A stretch of 64,000 nt of DNA. Source: Bacteroides caccae. GTDB lineage: Bacteria > Bacteroidota > Bacteroidia > Bacteroidales > Bacteroidaceae. Position 1 is the first letter of the stretch; every line of letters starts with the position of its first letter. The stretch lies in the NCBI RefSeq assembly GCF_002222615.2, contig NZ_CP022412.2, positions 1,612,001 through 1,676,000 on the forward strand, given 5' to 3'. The translations under genes and the position numbers were made by a program. Below, one piece after another: positions 43,946-53,404 of this stretch. The notes beneath the pieces were generated by a model. It was not told the origin of the DNA. It saw only the letters and a list, made by a program, of their open reading frames with translations, and did no database searches.

Positions 43946-43980
43946 ATACGGAAATAATATTAATAATAACAGATAAAGCT

Positions 43981-44550
43981 ATGACTAATTTGAAAAAGTA
44001 CACAAATGCCGATTTCTACAAGAACGGCGTATTTCAGCAAGAGATTGCCATAGAGGCAATGAAAGAAATGTTTGTCCACTATAACATTCCCTTTACCGGA
44101 TTTATGGCCGAGAATATGTGGGTAACGGATTTTGGTCTGGGAGACTTTGAAAATGTGGGTATGGGAGGTATCTTTTGGGTGAATGACCCGAAATATGGTT
44201 ACTTTGCTCATGCCATTTATTTGCTTCCGGGACAGATGATTCCTGAACACGCTCATGTGAAAACAGACTTTCCGGCCAAACATGAGTCATGGATGGTGGA
44301 GAAAGGTTGGGTTTATAATTTCTCGGAAGTAGGAGAAACGACTCCGAATGCTCCGGTGATTCCCGCCACGCATGGGCCTGTCAAAAGCAAGAATTGCGTG
44401 ATACAGAAAGTAGGCGATATTTTGCGATTGAAAGAAATGGAGACTTTTCACTTTATGATGGCAGGTCCGGAAGGTGCCGTTGTTTGTGAATGGGCCAACT
44501 ATCACGATAATGCCGGACTGCGTTTCACTCACCCTACTGCTACGTTATGA
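43981..44550 (+). CDS. cupin-domain protein (sugar isomerase-like)
   Basis: This 189-residue cytoplasmic protein has a cupin barrel. Metal ligands are suggested by IPEHAHVK (about 82-89) and an Glu-x-x-x-x-x pattern, with a second motif around ETFHFMMAGPEGAVVCEW (about 156-173). The C-terminal NYHDNAGLRFTHP resembles D-lyxose isomerase-type cupins, but its role in this cluster need not be sugar isomerisation. Its stop overlaps the next ATG by 4 bp (ATGA), so translation is coupled to the haem c / SUMF1 protein. Confidence 0.7.
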   Translation: MTNLKKYTNADFYKNGVFQQEIAIEAMKEMFVHYNIPFTGFMAENMWVTDFGLGDFENVGMGGIFWVNDPKYGYFAHAIYLLPGQMIPEHAHVKTDFPAKHESWMVEKGWVYNFSEVGETTPNAPVIPATHGPVKSKNCVIQKVGDILRLKEMETFHFMMAGPEGAVVCEWANYHDNAGLRFTHPTATL

Positions 44551-47500
44551 AAAACTGGTACCGCATATTAATATTGTTTTTAGTATCTTCTTCTTTGCTG
44601 ACTTTTACAGCCGCAGCTCAACAGAAGAATACTGATACTGAGCGCGCGCTCGTCTTGAAACTGGCTGCCTACTTGAAGGATTCTTCTTACATAAAGAATA
44701 CGATTCGACAAATAGAGACTGAAAAGAAAGTCGAAACCCAAATCACCGGATATCAAAAACTTCATAAGCAAGTGCAACGTATGCTTCTGTTGCAAAGCGA
44801 ATTGAAGTGGCTGAATATGGAAGCGATTCGTCTGGCTTATGAGGACATGAAGCGGATCGAAGGCTTCGATGCAGTAAAGTGCCTGCCTATTTTGACCGAA
44901 CTGGAACAACAAGTAAAGCAAGGATTCGGCAATATATATAGCGGTGATGAGGCTGTTTTGGCAAATGCGGAAAAGGCCGTAGCCAATAAGCGTGCTATTT
45001 TACTGGCCAACCCATTGTTGAACGGCGATAAGATATTGACCGTTCGTTATCAACTGGGAAACAGGGATCGTCGGGCAATGGCTCCCGAACTGGGTACGCA
45101 GTCGAACAACTGGAGTAATCAGGAATCAGCCCGCCGGAAAGGTTTTAACGCCGATATTGTTGAGTTAAGTAATTTGCGTGATGAAGTACAAATCCGCACT
45201 ATTTATAAGCCTGACAATACTTCTTCCATTGCCGATTTGAAACTGCATTGGGATGGAGACCGTGCGATGTTTACCCAGACAATGTCTGACAATCGTTGGA
45301 ATGTGTTTGAAGTAAAACTGAATAACGGCGATTGTAAGAAATTGATTGATAATCCCGAACCTGATTTGGAATTTTATGACGGGACTTATCTGCCGGATGG
45401 ACGTATCATAGCCAATTCGAACATCGGTTACCAGGGAGTACCCTGTGTCAATGGGAGCGACCCTGTAGGAAACATGGTACTTTATACGCCGCAGAGTAAA
45501 AATCTCCGCCGTCTGACATTTGATCAGGATGCAAACTGGAATCCGGTGATTATGAATAACGGACGTGTGATGTATACTCGTTGGGAATATACTGACCTGA
45601 CTCACTATTACACCCGTATTGTGATGAACATGAATCCTGACGGGACGGAGCAAAAGGCACTGTATGGAAGTGGTTCAATGTTTCCCAACAGTACATTTGA
45701 CGTGCAACCTTTACCCGGTTATGCTTCTGCCTTTGTCGGAATCATTTCGGGACATCACGGGGTGGCACGTTCGGGACGTCTTATTCTGTTCGACCCGGCA
45801 AAAGCGCGTAAAGGAGCTGCCGGTATGTTGCAGGAGATTCCTCATCGCAACCGTCCCATCGTTGAAGAAGTGAAAGACAGGTTGGTCGACGGGGTATGGC
45901 CTCAATTTATCAAGCCTTCTCCACTCAATGATACTTATTTTCTGGTTGCCGCAAAATTGGATAAGAATGATTTGTGGGGTATCTATCTGGTAGATAAGTT
46001 TGATAACGTGACTTGTCTGCATAAAATGGAAGGGGAAGGATATATCAGTCCGATAGCCGTGCGCAAAACGGTGACTCCGCCTGCTATACCCGACCGGGTG
46101 AAACTGGACGATAAGCAGGCAACGGTCTTTATACAGGATATTTATGAAGGTGAAGGATTGAAGGGGATTCCGCGTGGAACGGTGAAGTCGCTCCGTTTAC
46201 ACGCTTATGAGTATGCTTATGTCCAGACACAATCTGACCATAACTGGCATGGTATCCAGTCGGGTTGGGATATTAAACGTATGTTGGGTACCGTACCGGT
46301 GGAGGAAGACGGCTCGGTTATTTTTAAAATTCCTGCCAATACTCCGGTTTCTATCCAACCCTTGGATAAGGATGGAGTGGCTGTACAATGGATGCGTAGC
46401 TGGCTGACAGGGCAACCGGGAGAGATTGTCTCTTGTGTGGGATGCCATGAAGATCAGAATCAGATTGTGATCCCGAAACGTGTGATTGCTTCACAGAAAG
46501 CACCGCACGCTCTCACTCCCCCGGAAGGAGGACCCCGTTCGTTTACTTTTGATCTGGAGGTACAGCCTATTCTGGACCGTGCCTGTATCGCTTGCCACAA
46601 TGGTGAGGGGAAAGCGTTCGATCTGCGTGGAGGCAAGAAAGATAACAGAGGATATGGAACATCCTATCTCAATCTCCACCCTTATGTGCATCGTCAAGGT
46701 GGTGAAGGGGATATGGTGGTACTTTATCCTTATGAATATCATCCTAATACTAGTGAGTTGGTCCGTCTTTTGAAAAAAGGACATTATAATGTGCAACTGA
46801 CGGATGCGGAGTGGAGGAAAATTTATAACTGGATTGACTATAATGCTCCCGACAAAGGATATTTCAATGCCAATGTTCTGAAATCGTTCCCGTATCAGGG
46901 ATACGACCAGATAGAACGCCGCAAGCAACTGACCGATAAATATGCGGGCGGTGCTGGAGTGGATTGGAAAAAAGAGATTGCCGATTATGCTGCCCAACTG
47001 AAAAACAAAGGTGAGATAAAACCGGTAATGCCCAAGAAGGTGAGTCCTGTGAAGGAGAAAGTCCTGAAGGTAAAAGGGTGGCCGTTTGCTCCGGACAGGG
47101 TAAAGGAAATGCTAGCCGATGAGAAAGAGACCGTTAAGGTGTTGGAAATAGCTCCGGGCGTTCAAATGACATTTGTACGTATTCCTGCGGGTGAATTTGT
47201 TATGGGCAGTTACCATGGGGAGCCGGACACTTATCCCACTACCAAGGTGAAGATAGATAAAGCGTTCTGGATGGGCGAACTGGAAGTGACTAACCAACAG
47301 TATAATACTATATTCCCGCAGCATGACAGCCGTTATGTGGATCAACAGTGGAAAGATCATGTCGTTCCGGGGTATCCGGCTAATAAACCGGAGCAGCCTG
47401 TTATCCGCGTAAGCTATAATGACGCAATGGAATATTGTAAGATATTGAGTCAAAAGACCGGACTGAACATTACGCTTCCTACCGAAGCGCAATGGGAATG

Positions 47501-47960
47501 GGCGTGTCGTGGAGGAAGCGACGAGGATTTCTGGTTTGGTAACTTGAATGCGGATTTCGGTAAGAAAGATAACTTGGCCGATGTGACAACCAACAAGTTT
47601 GCAGTGAGTGGAGTCGATCCGCAGCCGATGTCTCCCGAATCGCCCTGGTACAAGTATTATACGTTCCTTCCTAAAGCAGCCAATGTGGATGACGGAAGTT
47701 TGGTGCAGGTAGGAGGAAAGAAGTATGAGGCAAATCCGTTCGGATTATACTGTATGCATGGCAATGTTGCCGAATGGACGCGTTCGGATTATGTCCCTTA
47801 TCCGTATAAAGAGAATCCGAAAAAGGTTTCCGAATATAAAGTGGTTCGTGGCGGTTCGTATATTGAACGGCCGAAATATTCCACAGCATACTCACGTAAG
47901 GGATTCTATCCTTATCAATGTGTGTTTAATGTCGGTTTCCGTGTCATTATCGAAGATTAA
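44547..47960 (+). CDS. hydrazine-synthase-alpha-like dihaem protein fused to a SUMF1 domain
   Basis: This 1137-residue exported protein has a signal peptide (about 1-24). A helical region (25-180) is followed by a beta-propeller/HzsA-like region (about 190-620, with TFDQDANWNPVIMNNGRVMYTRWEY in parts). Two haem c motifs come next, CVGCH (about 629-633) and CIACH (about 679-683), then a linker, then a C-terminal formylglycine-generating-enzyme-like SUMF1 domain (about 870-1137: RIPAGEFVMGS, LPTEAQWEWACRGG, GNVAEWT, VVRGGSY, GFRV). Fusion of HzsA-like haem protein and SUMF1 is unusual. The substrate is unknown; hydrazine chemistry is not implied by similarity alone. Confidence 0.78.
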   Translation: MKNWYRILILFLVSSSLLTFTAAAQQKNTDTERALVLKLAAYLKDSSYIKNTIRQIETEKKVETQITGYQKLHKQVQRMLLLQSELKWLNMEAIRLAYEDMKRIEGFDAVKCLPILTELEQQVKQGFGNIYSGDEAVLANAEKAVANKRAILLANPLLNGDKILTVRYQLGNRDRRAMAPELGTQSNNWSNQESARRKGFNADIVELSNLRDEVQIRTIYKPDNTSSIADLKLHWDGDRAMFTQTMSDNRWNVFEVKLNNGDCKKLIDNPEPDLEFYDGTYLPDGRIIANSNIGYQGVPCVNGSDPVGNMVLYTPQSKNLRRLTFDQDANWNPVIMNNGRVMYTRWEYTDLTHYYTRIVMNMNPDGTEQKALYGSGSMFPNSTFDVQPLPGYASAFVGIISGHHGVARSGRLILFDPAKARKGAAGMLQEIPHRNRPIVEEVKDRLVDGVWPQFIKPSPLNDTYFLVAAKLDKNDLWGIYLVDKFDNVTCLHKMEGEGYISPIAVRKTVTPPAIPDRVKLDDKQATVFIQDIYEGEGLKGIPRGTVKSLRLHAYEYAYVQTQSDHNWHGIQSGWDIKRMLGTVPVEEDGSVIFKIPANTPVSIQPLDKDGVAVQWMRSWLTGQPGEIVSCVGCHEDQNQIVIPKRVIASQKAPHALTPPEGGPRSFTFDLEVQPILDRACIACHNGEGKAFDLRGGKKDNRGYGTSYLNLHPYVHRQGGEGDMVVLYPYEYHPNTSELVRLLKKGHYNVQLTDAEWRKIYNWIDYNAPDKGYFNANVLKSFPYQGYDQIERRKQLTDKYAGGAGVDWKKEIADYAAQLKNKGEIKPVMPKKVSPVKEKVLKVKGWPFAPDRVKEMLADEKETVKVLEIAPGVQMTFVRIPAGEFVMGSYHGEPDTYPTTKVKIDKAFWMGELEVTNQQYNTIFPQHDSRYVDQQWKDHVVPGYPANKPEQPVIRVSYNDAMEYCKILSQKTGLNITLPTEAQWEWACRGGSDEDFWFGNLNADFGKKDNLADVTTNKFAVSGVDPQPMSPESPWYKYYTFLPKAANVDDGSLVQVGGKKYEANPFGLYCMHGNVAEWTRSDYVPYPYKENPKKVSEYKVVRGGSYIERPKYSTAYSRKGFYPYQCVFNVGFRVIIED

Positions 47961-47972
47961 TCGAATATACTA

Positions 47973-50387
47973 ATGAAAGCTACTCTGAAAAGACTGATTT
48001 CCTCTTCAACAACGACTATTGTGTTGTTGCTTGTATATGGCGCAGGTTTGGCGATTGCTACTTTTATTGAGAAGTATCAGGGGAGTGAAGTAGCCCGATC
48101 GGTGGTGTACTGTTCTCCTTTGTTTTTCCTTCTTCAATTTTTGATAGTACTCAATTGGTTGGCTATCGTTATCAGGCAACGTTCGCTGAAAATGCGCAAA
48201 TGGGGAATGTTAGTTACTCACGGGGCTTTCATTCTAATTCTGCTGGGAGCATTGGTATCTCATCTTTATGGTGAGGAAGGTATTCTTCATTTGCGTGAGG
48301 GAGAGACGAGCAATCGCTTCGCTGTCCGTCACGCCGGTGAAGTGACTTACCATACGCTGCCTTTTAGTGTGGAACTGATAAATTTTACATTAACCCGTTA
48401 TCCCGGTTCGTCCAGCCCGTCTGCGTATGAAAGTGAGTTGCTGGTACATCTGGATGGAGAAGTCATTTCGGAACGGGTTTATATGAATAATGTGCTGGAT
48501 GTGAAAGGTTATCGTTTCTTTCAGGCTTCTTATGATCAGGATGAACAGGGTACGGTGCTTTCTGTCAACCGTGATGTGGCTGGACGTACCATCACTTACA
48601 CCGGATATGCTGTTCTGTTGCTCGGTCTGGTATTGTGTTTTGTAGACAGGCGTTCACGCTTTATGTTACTCAGCCGGCGGTTGAAGGAGTTGCGTTGTTC
48701 GTTCTTCCTTATGTTGCTGACGCTCTCTTCTTTGACGGTTCATGCCGGTGAGACCTCGGTACAAGCGAGGGAGGCAGTGCTGAAAGACGTCATTGATAGC
48801 GGGCATGCTGCCCGTTTTGGTGCATTGCCTCTTCAGTCGGGAAGAGGGCGTGTACTTCCTGTCAATACCTTCTCGTCTGAAGTATTGAGGAAACTGCATA
48901 AGTCTGATTCCTTTTATTCTTTAAATTCCGACCAGTTTCTTCTTAGTGTTTTGACAATGCCGGAACGTTGGACGTATATTCCATTTATTGCTGTTCCCGG
49001 CAAGGAATTGAGTGACTTTTATCAGTTGCCGTCCGGACAATGCGCCTATATGGATGTATTTGATGCGGACGGGAATTATAAATTGCAGAAGAAGTTGGAA
49101 GAAGCATACGGTAAGATGCCTGCTGCGCGGACTCGTTTTGATAAAGACCTGATTAAGTTTGACGAGCAGATTAACATCTTTCATCAGTTGCTTAATTGGC
49201 AGCTGTTGAATCTCTTTCCGAAAGAAGACGACCCGCAACATACGTGGTATGCTCCGGGGGATGATTTGTCGGCTTTTTCGGGAAAAGACTCGATGTTTGT
49301 CTCCCGGGTGTTGGCTTGGTATGTGGAAGAAGTACAGACTTCCTTGCAGAGTGGCGACTGGACAAAGCCTGATGAAATAGTAGGTATGATTTCCACTTAT
49401 CAACAGGCAAAGAATAAGATAGCCGGTGTCACTTCCGGGAAAATGGAGGCGGAGATAAAATATAACCGTTTGGATGTGTTCAGCCAGTGCAAGAAAGGAT
49501 ATCTGATTTTTGGCGGGTTATTGCTGGTGTTTGCTTTTGCTTCTTTATTCAAGCGTGCCCGTTGGATGCGTTGGGCAAGTCGGGCACTTGGTGTGGCTGT
49601 CCTGGCGGTTTTTCTTTTCCATACGTACGGAATGGGGATGCGCTGGTATATTGCAGGATATGCTCCGTGGAGCAATTCATATGAAACAATGGTCTACGTT
49701 GCCTGGGCTACGGTTTTTGCCGGTTGGCTGTTCGCGCGTCGTAGTCTGCTGACTTTCGCTTTGGCTACGTTGTTCGGTGGAGTCATCTTGTTTGTATCGG
49801 GACTGAACTGGATGGACCCGCAGATAAATCCGCTTGTTCCTGTTCTCAAGTCGCCGTGGCTGATGTTTCATGTAGCTGTTATTGTAGGTGCATACGGATT
49901 CTTCGGTATCAGTTGCCTGCTCGGACTAGTTAATCTGGTGATGATGAGTTTTAAGAAGGCAGTGCTGGCACAGCGGATAAAAGAATTGAGTATTATCAAC
50001 GAAATGTCTCTTCTGATTGGACTGGCTTTGATGACGATAGGAACATTTCTTGGAGCTATCTGGGCTAATGAGTCGTGGGGACGTTACTGGGGGTGGGACC
50101 CGAAAGAGACGTGGGCGCTGGTTACGATGATCGTTTACGCCATTGTCACTCATCTTCATCTGGTGCCGTTCAGAAACAGCCTATGGCTGTTCAACATAGC
50201 TTCGGTAGTCGCTTTTTACAGTGTGTTGATGACGTTCTTCGGAGTGAATTATTTCCTGAGTGGTATGCATTCCTATGGACAAAACGACCATGTCGGAGGA
50301 ATGTTTGTCTATCTTTTGCTGTCGGCACTTTTGGTCGCGCTGATTGGATTTATCTCTTTCGCGAGAAGACAGAAACAGAATAGCTAA
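47973..50387 (+). CDS. fused cytochrome c synthase CcsBA (ResB-CcsA)
   Basis: This 804-residue inner-membrane protein is a fusion of ResB/CcsB (1-about 480: four membrane helices, large periplasmic part) and CcsA (about 500-804). The haem-handling WWD motif reads WGRYWGWDPKETWALV (about 701-716), with conserved His residues in the flanking helices (HTYGMGMRWYIAGYAPWSNS near 551). CcsBA exports haem and attaches it to CxxCH motifs of apocytochromes. Its position directly after two CxxCH-containing genes (12 bp gap) makes it their dedicated maturation factor. Confidence 0.92.
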   Translation: MKATLKRLISSSTTTIVLLLVYGAGLAIATFIEKYQGSEVARSVVYCSPLFFLLQFLIVLNWLAIVIRQRSLKMRKWGMLVTHGAFILILLGALVSHLYGEEGILHLREGETSNRFAVRHAGEVTYHTLPFSVELINFTLTRYPGSSSPSAYESELLVHLDGEVISERVYMNNVLDVKGYRFFQASYDQDEQGTVLSVNRDVAGRTITYTGYAVLLLGLVLCFVDRRSRFMLLSRRLKELRCSFFLMLLTLSSLTVHAGETSVQAREAVLKDVIDSGHAARFGALPLQSGRGRVLPVNTFSSEVLRKLHKSDSFYSLNSDQFLLSVLTMPERWTYIPFIAVPGKELSDFYQLPSGQCAYMDVFDADGNYKLQKKLEEAYGKMPAARTRFDKDLIKFDEQINIFHQLLNWQLLNLFPKEDDPQHTWYAPGDDLSAFSGKDSMFVSRVLAWYVEEVQTSLQSGDWTKPDEIVGMISTYQQAKNKIAGVTSGKMEAEIKYNRLDVFSQCKKGYLIFGGLLLVFAFASLFKRARWMRWASRALGVAVLAVFLFHTYGMGMRWYIAGYAPWSNSYETMVYVAWATVFAGWLFARRSLLTFALATLFGGVILFVSGLNWMDPQINPLVPVLKSPWLMFHVAVIVGAYGFFGISCLLGLVNLVMMSFKKAVLAQRIKELSIINEMSLLIGLALMTIGTFLGAIWANESWGRYWGWDPKETWALVTMIVYAIVTHLHLVPFRNSLWLFNIASVVAFYSVLMTFFGVNYFLSGMHSYGQNDHVGGMFVYLLLSALLVALIGFISFARRQKQNS

Positions 50388-50396
50388 TCGAATGTA

Positions 50397-51293
50397 ATGA
50401 TGTGTAGTATGAAGAATTTTATATTGTTAGTTGCTTTATTCCTTGTTGCACCGTTTGCTCAAGGCAGTTCCCCTCAGCATCTGTTGGTCGGTGGTTCCGG
50501 CTGGAATAAGATTGCCATAATCAATAAAGACACAAAAGAAATAGTCTGGGAATATCCTCTGGAAAAAGGCTGGGAATGTAACTCGGTGGCAGCCACGAAA
50601 GCGGGAGAAATTCTTTTTTCCTACTCCAAAGGAGCAAAAATGATAACCCGTGACGGGCGGGAACTCTGGAATATCGCCGCACCCGCAGGATGTGAGATGC
50701 AGACGGCACGTATATTGCCGGACGGTAATGCATTAGTAGCTTGGTGCGGTCATCCGTCTACCATTCTGGAGGTAAATATGAAAGGAGAGGTCCTTTCTAA
50801 AACCGAGTTTGAAACAGGGATCGAACGTCCTCATGCACAATTCCGTCAAATAAACAAGAATAAGAAAGGCAATTATCTTGTGCCTTTATTTGCCACTTCG
50901 GAAGTGCGCGAAATTGCCCCTAATGGTCAACTGCTGAATAGTGTAAAGCTCTCCGGTACTCCTTTTTCCTCTGCTTTTCTGGACAACGGAGACTGTCTGG
51001 TTGCTTGTGGAGACGCTCATTGTTTCGTGCAACTGAATCTTGAATCGAACCGGATTGTTCGCCGGGTGAATGCCAATGACATAGAAGGTGTACAACTCTT
51101 TTTTGTAGCCCAACTCTTTCCTTTGCAGAATGGGGGACTTTATATCTGTAACTGGCAAGGGCACGACCGCGAAGCCGGTAAAGGGAAACACCCCCAGTTG
51201 GTCGAGATTGATTCGGAAGGCAAAGTGGTGTGGCAACTGAATGATAAAGTTAAATTCGGCATGATTTCTACTATTTGTCCGATTCGAGAATAG
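50397..51293 (+). CDS. secreted beta-propeller protein
   Basis: This 298-residue exported protein has a signal peptide (about 1-24, hydrophobic LLVALFLVAPFAQG). The mature part is a WD/NHL/PQQ-like beta-propeller with repeated strands (KIAIINKDTKEIVWEYPL, LWNIAAPAGCEMQTARILPDGNALVAW in parts, GKVVWQLNDK). It is the last gene of the haem c cluster, 9 bp after ccsBA. Two or three in-frame ATGs occur at the start (50397, 50400, 50409), and the true one is uncertain. A role in binding the substrate or partner of the cytochromes is inferred. Confidence 0.78.
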   Translation: MMCSMKNFILLVALFLVAPFAQGSSPQHLLVGGSGWNKIAIINKDTKEIVWEYPLEKGWECNSVAATKAGEILFSYSKGAKMITRDGRELWNIAAPAGCEMQTARILPDGNALVAWCGHPSTILEVNMKGEVLSKTEFETGIERPHAQFRQINKNKKGNYLVPLFATSEVREIAPNGQLLNSVKLSGTPFSSAFLDNGDCLVACGDAHCFVQLNLESNRIVRRVNANDIEGVQLFFVAQLFPLQNGGLYICNWQGHDREAGKGKHPQLVEIDSEGKVVWQLNDKVKFGMISTICPIRE

Positions 51294-51312
51294 TGTCGGA
51301 CCGTTTATTTTG

Positions 51313-51320
51313 TACATTTG
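51313..51320 (+). promoter_or_regulatory. -7 box upstream of the acetyltransferase gene
   Basis: TACATTTG matches the -7 consensus. It leaves a leader of about 170 bases before ATG 51501. In the leader lies a minimal ORF ATG AAA TGG CAA CTC TGT AAA TAG (51353-51376), which might be chance. Confidence 0.4.
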
Positions 51321-51500
51321 CTGGGTGATATAAATCCTATTCTTCTAACGCAATGAAATGGCAACTCTGTAAATAGCTTCGCTTATATGGATGGTGAATA
51401 ACGGAAAGAGCTGTTGTCCCCAACTGTCTGTGGCTTTACATAAGTCGCAGGGTGTTTTGTCAGTCTATATCGGAAACTATATAAAAGAAGTTATAATACA

Positions 51501-52133
51501 ATGAATACGAAAGTATATCCTCGCACCAATGATTTTCAGACTATCTATCTGAATACAGTCATAAAGAATCCTGCCATTATTGTAGGCGATTACACTATAT
51601 ATAATGATTTTGTAAATGACCCGCTTGATTTTGAGAAGAACAACGTTCTATATCATTATCCTATTAACAAAGACCGGTTGATAATTGGTAAGTTCTGTTC
51701 TGTTGCTTGCGGAACCAAGTTCCTTTTTAACAGTGCGAACCATACCTTGCGTTCTTTATCCAATTATACATTCCCTCTTTTCTTTGGAGAATGGGGCTTA
51801 GATAAAGAAGATATCGCTTCGGCTTGGGACAACAAAGGTGATATAGTGATAGGTAATGATGTGTGGATCGGGTATGAAGCAGTTATCATGTCCGGAGTGC
51901 ATGTTGGGGATGGAGCGGTCATAGCATCACGGGCAGTAGTTACGAAAGATGTGCCTCCTTATACGATAGTAGGAGGAACGCCTGCCAGGGAGATACGGAA
52001 ACGTTTCGATACCGATACAATCACTCAATTGCAGGAATTGCAATGGTGGAATTGGAACATGGAAAAGATATCGAGATGCCTGCCTTGTATAATGGACGGG
52101 AAGATGGATGAATTGTTGGAATTTCGACCATGA
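51501..52133 (+). CDS. CatB/Vat-family O-acetyltransferase
   Basis: This 210-residue left-handed beta-helix acetyltransferase has hexapeptide repeats ([49 protein letters not shown] in parts, about 58-155) and the C-terminal [12 protein letters not shown] typical of the xenobiotic acetyltransferase group. Members modify chloramphenicol or streptogramins, but most chromosomal relatives act on unknown hydroxylated compounds. Length and the long N-terminal loop are typical. It is a monocistronic gene preceded by a possible leader. Confidence 0.88.
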   Translation: MNTKVYPRTNDFQTIYLNTVIKNPAIIVGDYTIYNDFVNDPLDFEKNNVLYHYPINKDRLIIGKFCSVACGTKFLFNSANHTLRSLSNYTFPLFFGEWGLDKEDIASAWDNKGDIVIGNDVWIGYEAVIMSGVHVGDGAVIASRAVVTKDVPPYTIVGGTPAREIRKRFDTDTITQLQELQWWNWNMEKISRCLPCIMDGKMDELLEFRP

Positions 52134-52307
52134 CTTGATTGAAACATGATATGTTTTTCGTTTCTTCATACGTCCGATAAGCTGATTAGTAATGGTCGGC
52201 TCTGCCTCTCTGGTATCGGGTAAAACATTGATAAATAACCTAATTTGAATCAAACATTTTTCCATATCGGTTCGTTTAATAAAAAACGAACTTAATATGT
52301 GTCAGGT

Positions 52308-52850
52308 ATGAAATCTTTTATTTTAATGGTGATAGCCATGGTGTGTGTGGTTTCTTTGGAAGCACAGAATAAGTCTTTTTATGACTTCACTGTGAGAACA
52401 ATTGACGGTAAGGAATTTCCTCTTTCATCTTTGAAAGGGAAGAAAGTGCTGGTAGTGAATGTAGCTTCCAAATGCGGACTGACTCCACAATATGCCAAGT
52501 TGCAGGAATTGTATGAGAAGTATAAGGATAAGAACTTTGTTATTATCGGCTTCCCTGCTAATAATTTTATGGGGCAGGAACCGGGAAGTAATGAGGAAAT
52601 TGCCAAGTTCTGTTCATTGAACTATGATGTCACTTTTCCGATGATGTCCAAGATTTCTGTTAAGGGCAAAGATATGGCACCGCTTTATCAATGGCTGACA
52701 GAAAAGAAACTGAATGGGAAAGAGGATGCCCCGGTCCAGTGGAACTTTCAAAAGTTTATGATTGACGAGAACGGAAACTGGATTGGGTTCGTTGCCCCCA
52801 AAGAGAGTCCGTTCTCCGAGAAAATCCTTACTTGGATAGAGAAGAAATAA
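52308..52850 (+). CDS. glutathione peroxidase-family thiol peroxidase
   Basis: This 180-residue thioredoxin-fold peroxidase has the catalytic Cys in NVASKCGLTPQY (about 45-56), where selenocysteine stands in animal enzymes, and the partner motifs FPANNFMGQEPG (about 81-92) and VQWNFQKFMID (about 143-153). An N-terminal signal peptide (about 1-20, ending LEA) suggests export to the periplasm. ATG 52308 is used; an in-frame GTG at 52299 is less likely. The 3' end overlaps the convergent NUDIX gene by 23 bp. Confidence 0.92.
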   Translation: MKSFILMVIAMVCVVSLEAQNKSFYDFTVRTIDGKEFPLSSLKGKKVLVVNVASKCGLTPQYAKLQELYEKYKDKNFVIIGFPANNFMGQEPGSNEEIAKFCSLNYDVTFPMMSKISVKGKDMAPLYQWLTEKKLNGKEDAPVQWNFQKFMIDENGNWIGFVAPKESPFSEKILTWIEKK

Positions 52851-53346
52851 GGGATACTTTCTTCAACTCCTCTTCAAAGTTGGGAGTGAAAATGCCTTTG
52901 CCTAAGTTCTCTTTTATTTCTTTGACCGTCCAAAACCGTCCTCCGTCCAGTTCGTCGCTGGGGTGGATTTCACCGTCGTAAACTGTTTTATGAACAAATA
53001 CGAGCTCTTTTTCACGTTCGGACTCAAACACATAATGAGTCAGAAGCTCAGGAGTAAAGTCCGTGATGCCTAACTCCTCACGGACTTCCCGCTTCAGAGC
53101 TATTTCTACACTTTCTCCTAAATCAATATGTCCGCCTACGGCTGTATCCCATTTCCCGGGCTGGATGTCTTTCCATTCGGGACGTTTTTGTAGATACAAC
53201 TCTCCTTTGGTATTGAAGATGTGCAGGTGGACAACCGGATGAAGCAATCTGCTGCCGCTATGACATTCTCCACGAGTGGCGGCTCCGGTGATATTTCCCT
53301 GTTCATCGACAACGGGAAACATTTCTTGGTTATTATCACTTGGCAT
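52828..53346 (-). CDS. NUDIX hydrolase
   Basis: This 172-residue hydrolase has the full NUDIX box GGHIDLGESVEIALKREVREELG (split across residues about 71-93: GGH, GES, REVREELG). The arrangement and N-terminal FPVVDEQGNITG with a preserved HxxxxLH-like segment resemble isopentenyl-diphosphate isomerase-like NUDIX proteins. It probably removes a nucleoside-diphosphate-linked moiety from an unknown substrate. The gene end overlaps the peroxidase gene tail-to-tail by 23 bp, so the two transcripts are complementary there. Confidence 0.93.
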   Translation of the reverse strand: MPSDNNQEMFPVVDEQGNITGAATRGECHSGSRLLHPVVHLHIFNTKGELYLQKRPEWKDIQPGKWDTAVGGHIDLGESVEIALKREVREELGITDFTPELLTHYVFESEREKELVFVHKTVYDGEIHPSDELDGGRFWTVKEIKENLGKGIFTPNFEEELKKVSLISSLSK

Positions 53347-53404
53347 AATAGTCGCTATTATTTTCTTATCAGCAAGATTATATCGTAACTTACAATAGAT
53401 ATTT

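Noticed and set aside
51353..51376. Seven-residue leader peptide controlling the acetyltransferase gene
   Set aside because: The ORF is too short to distinguish from chance and no paired attenuator arms were found around it.
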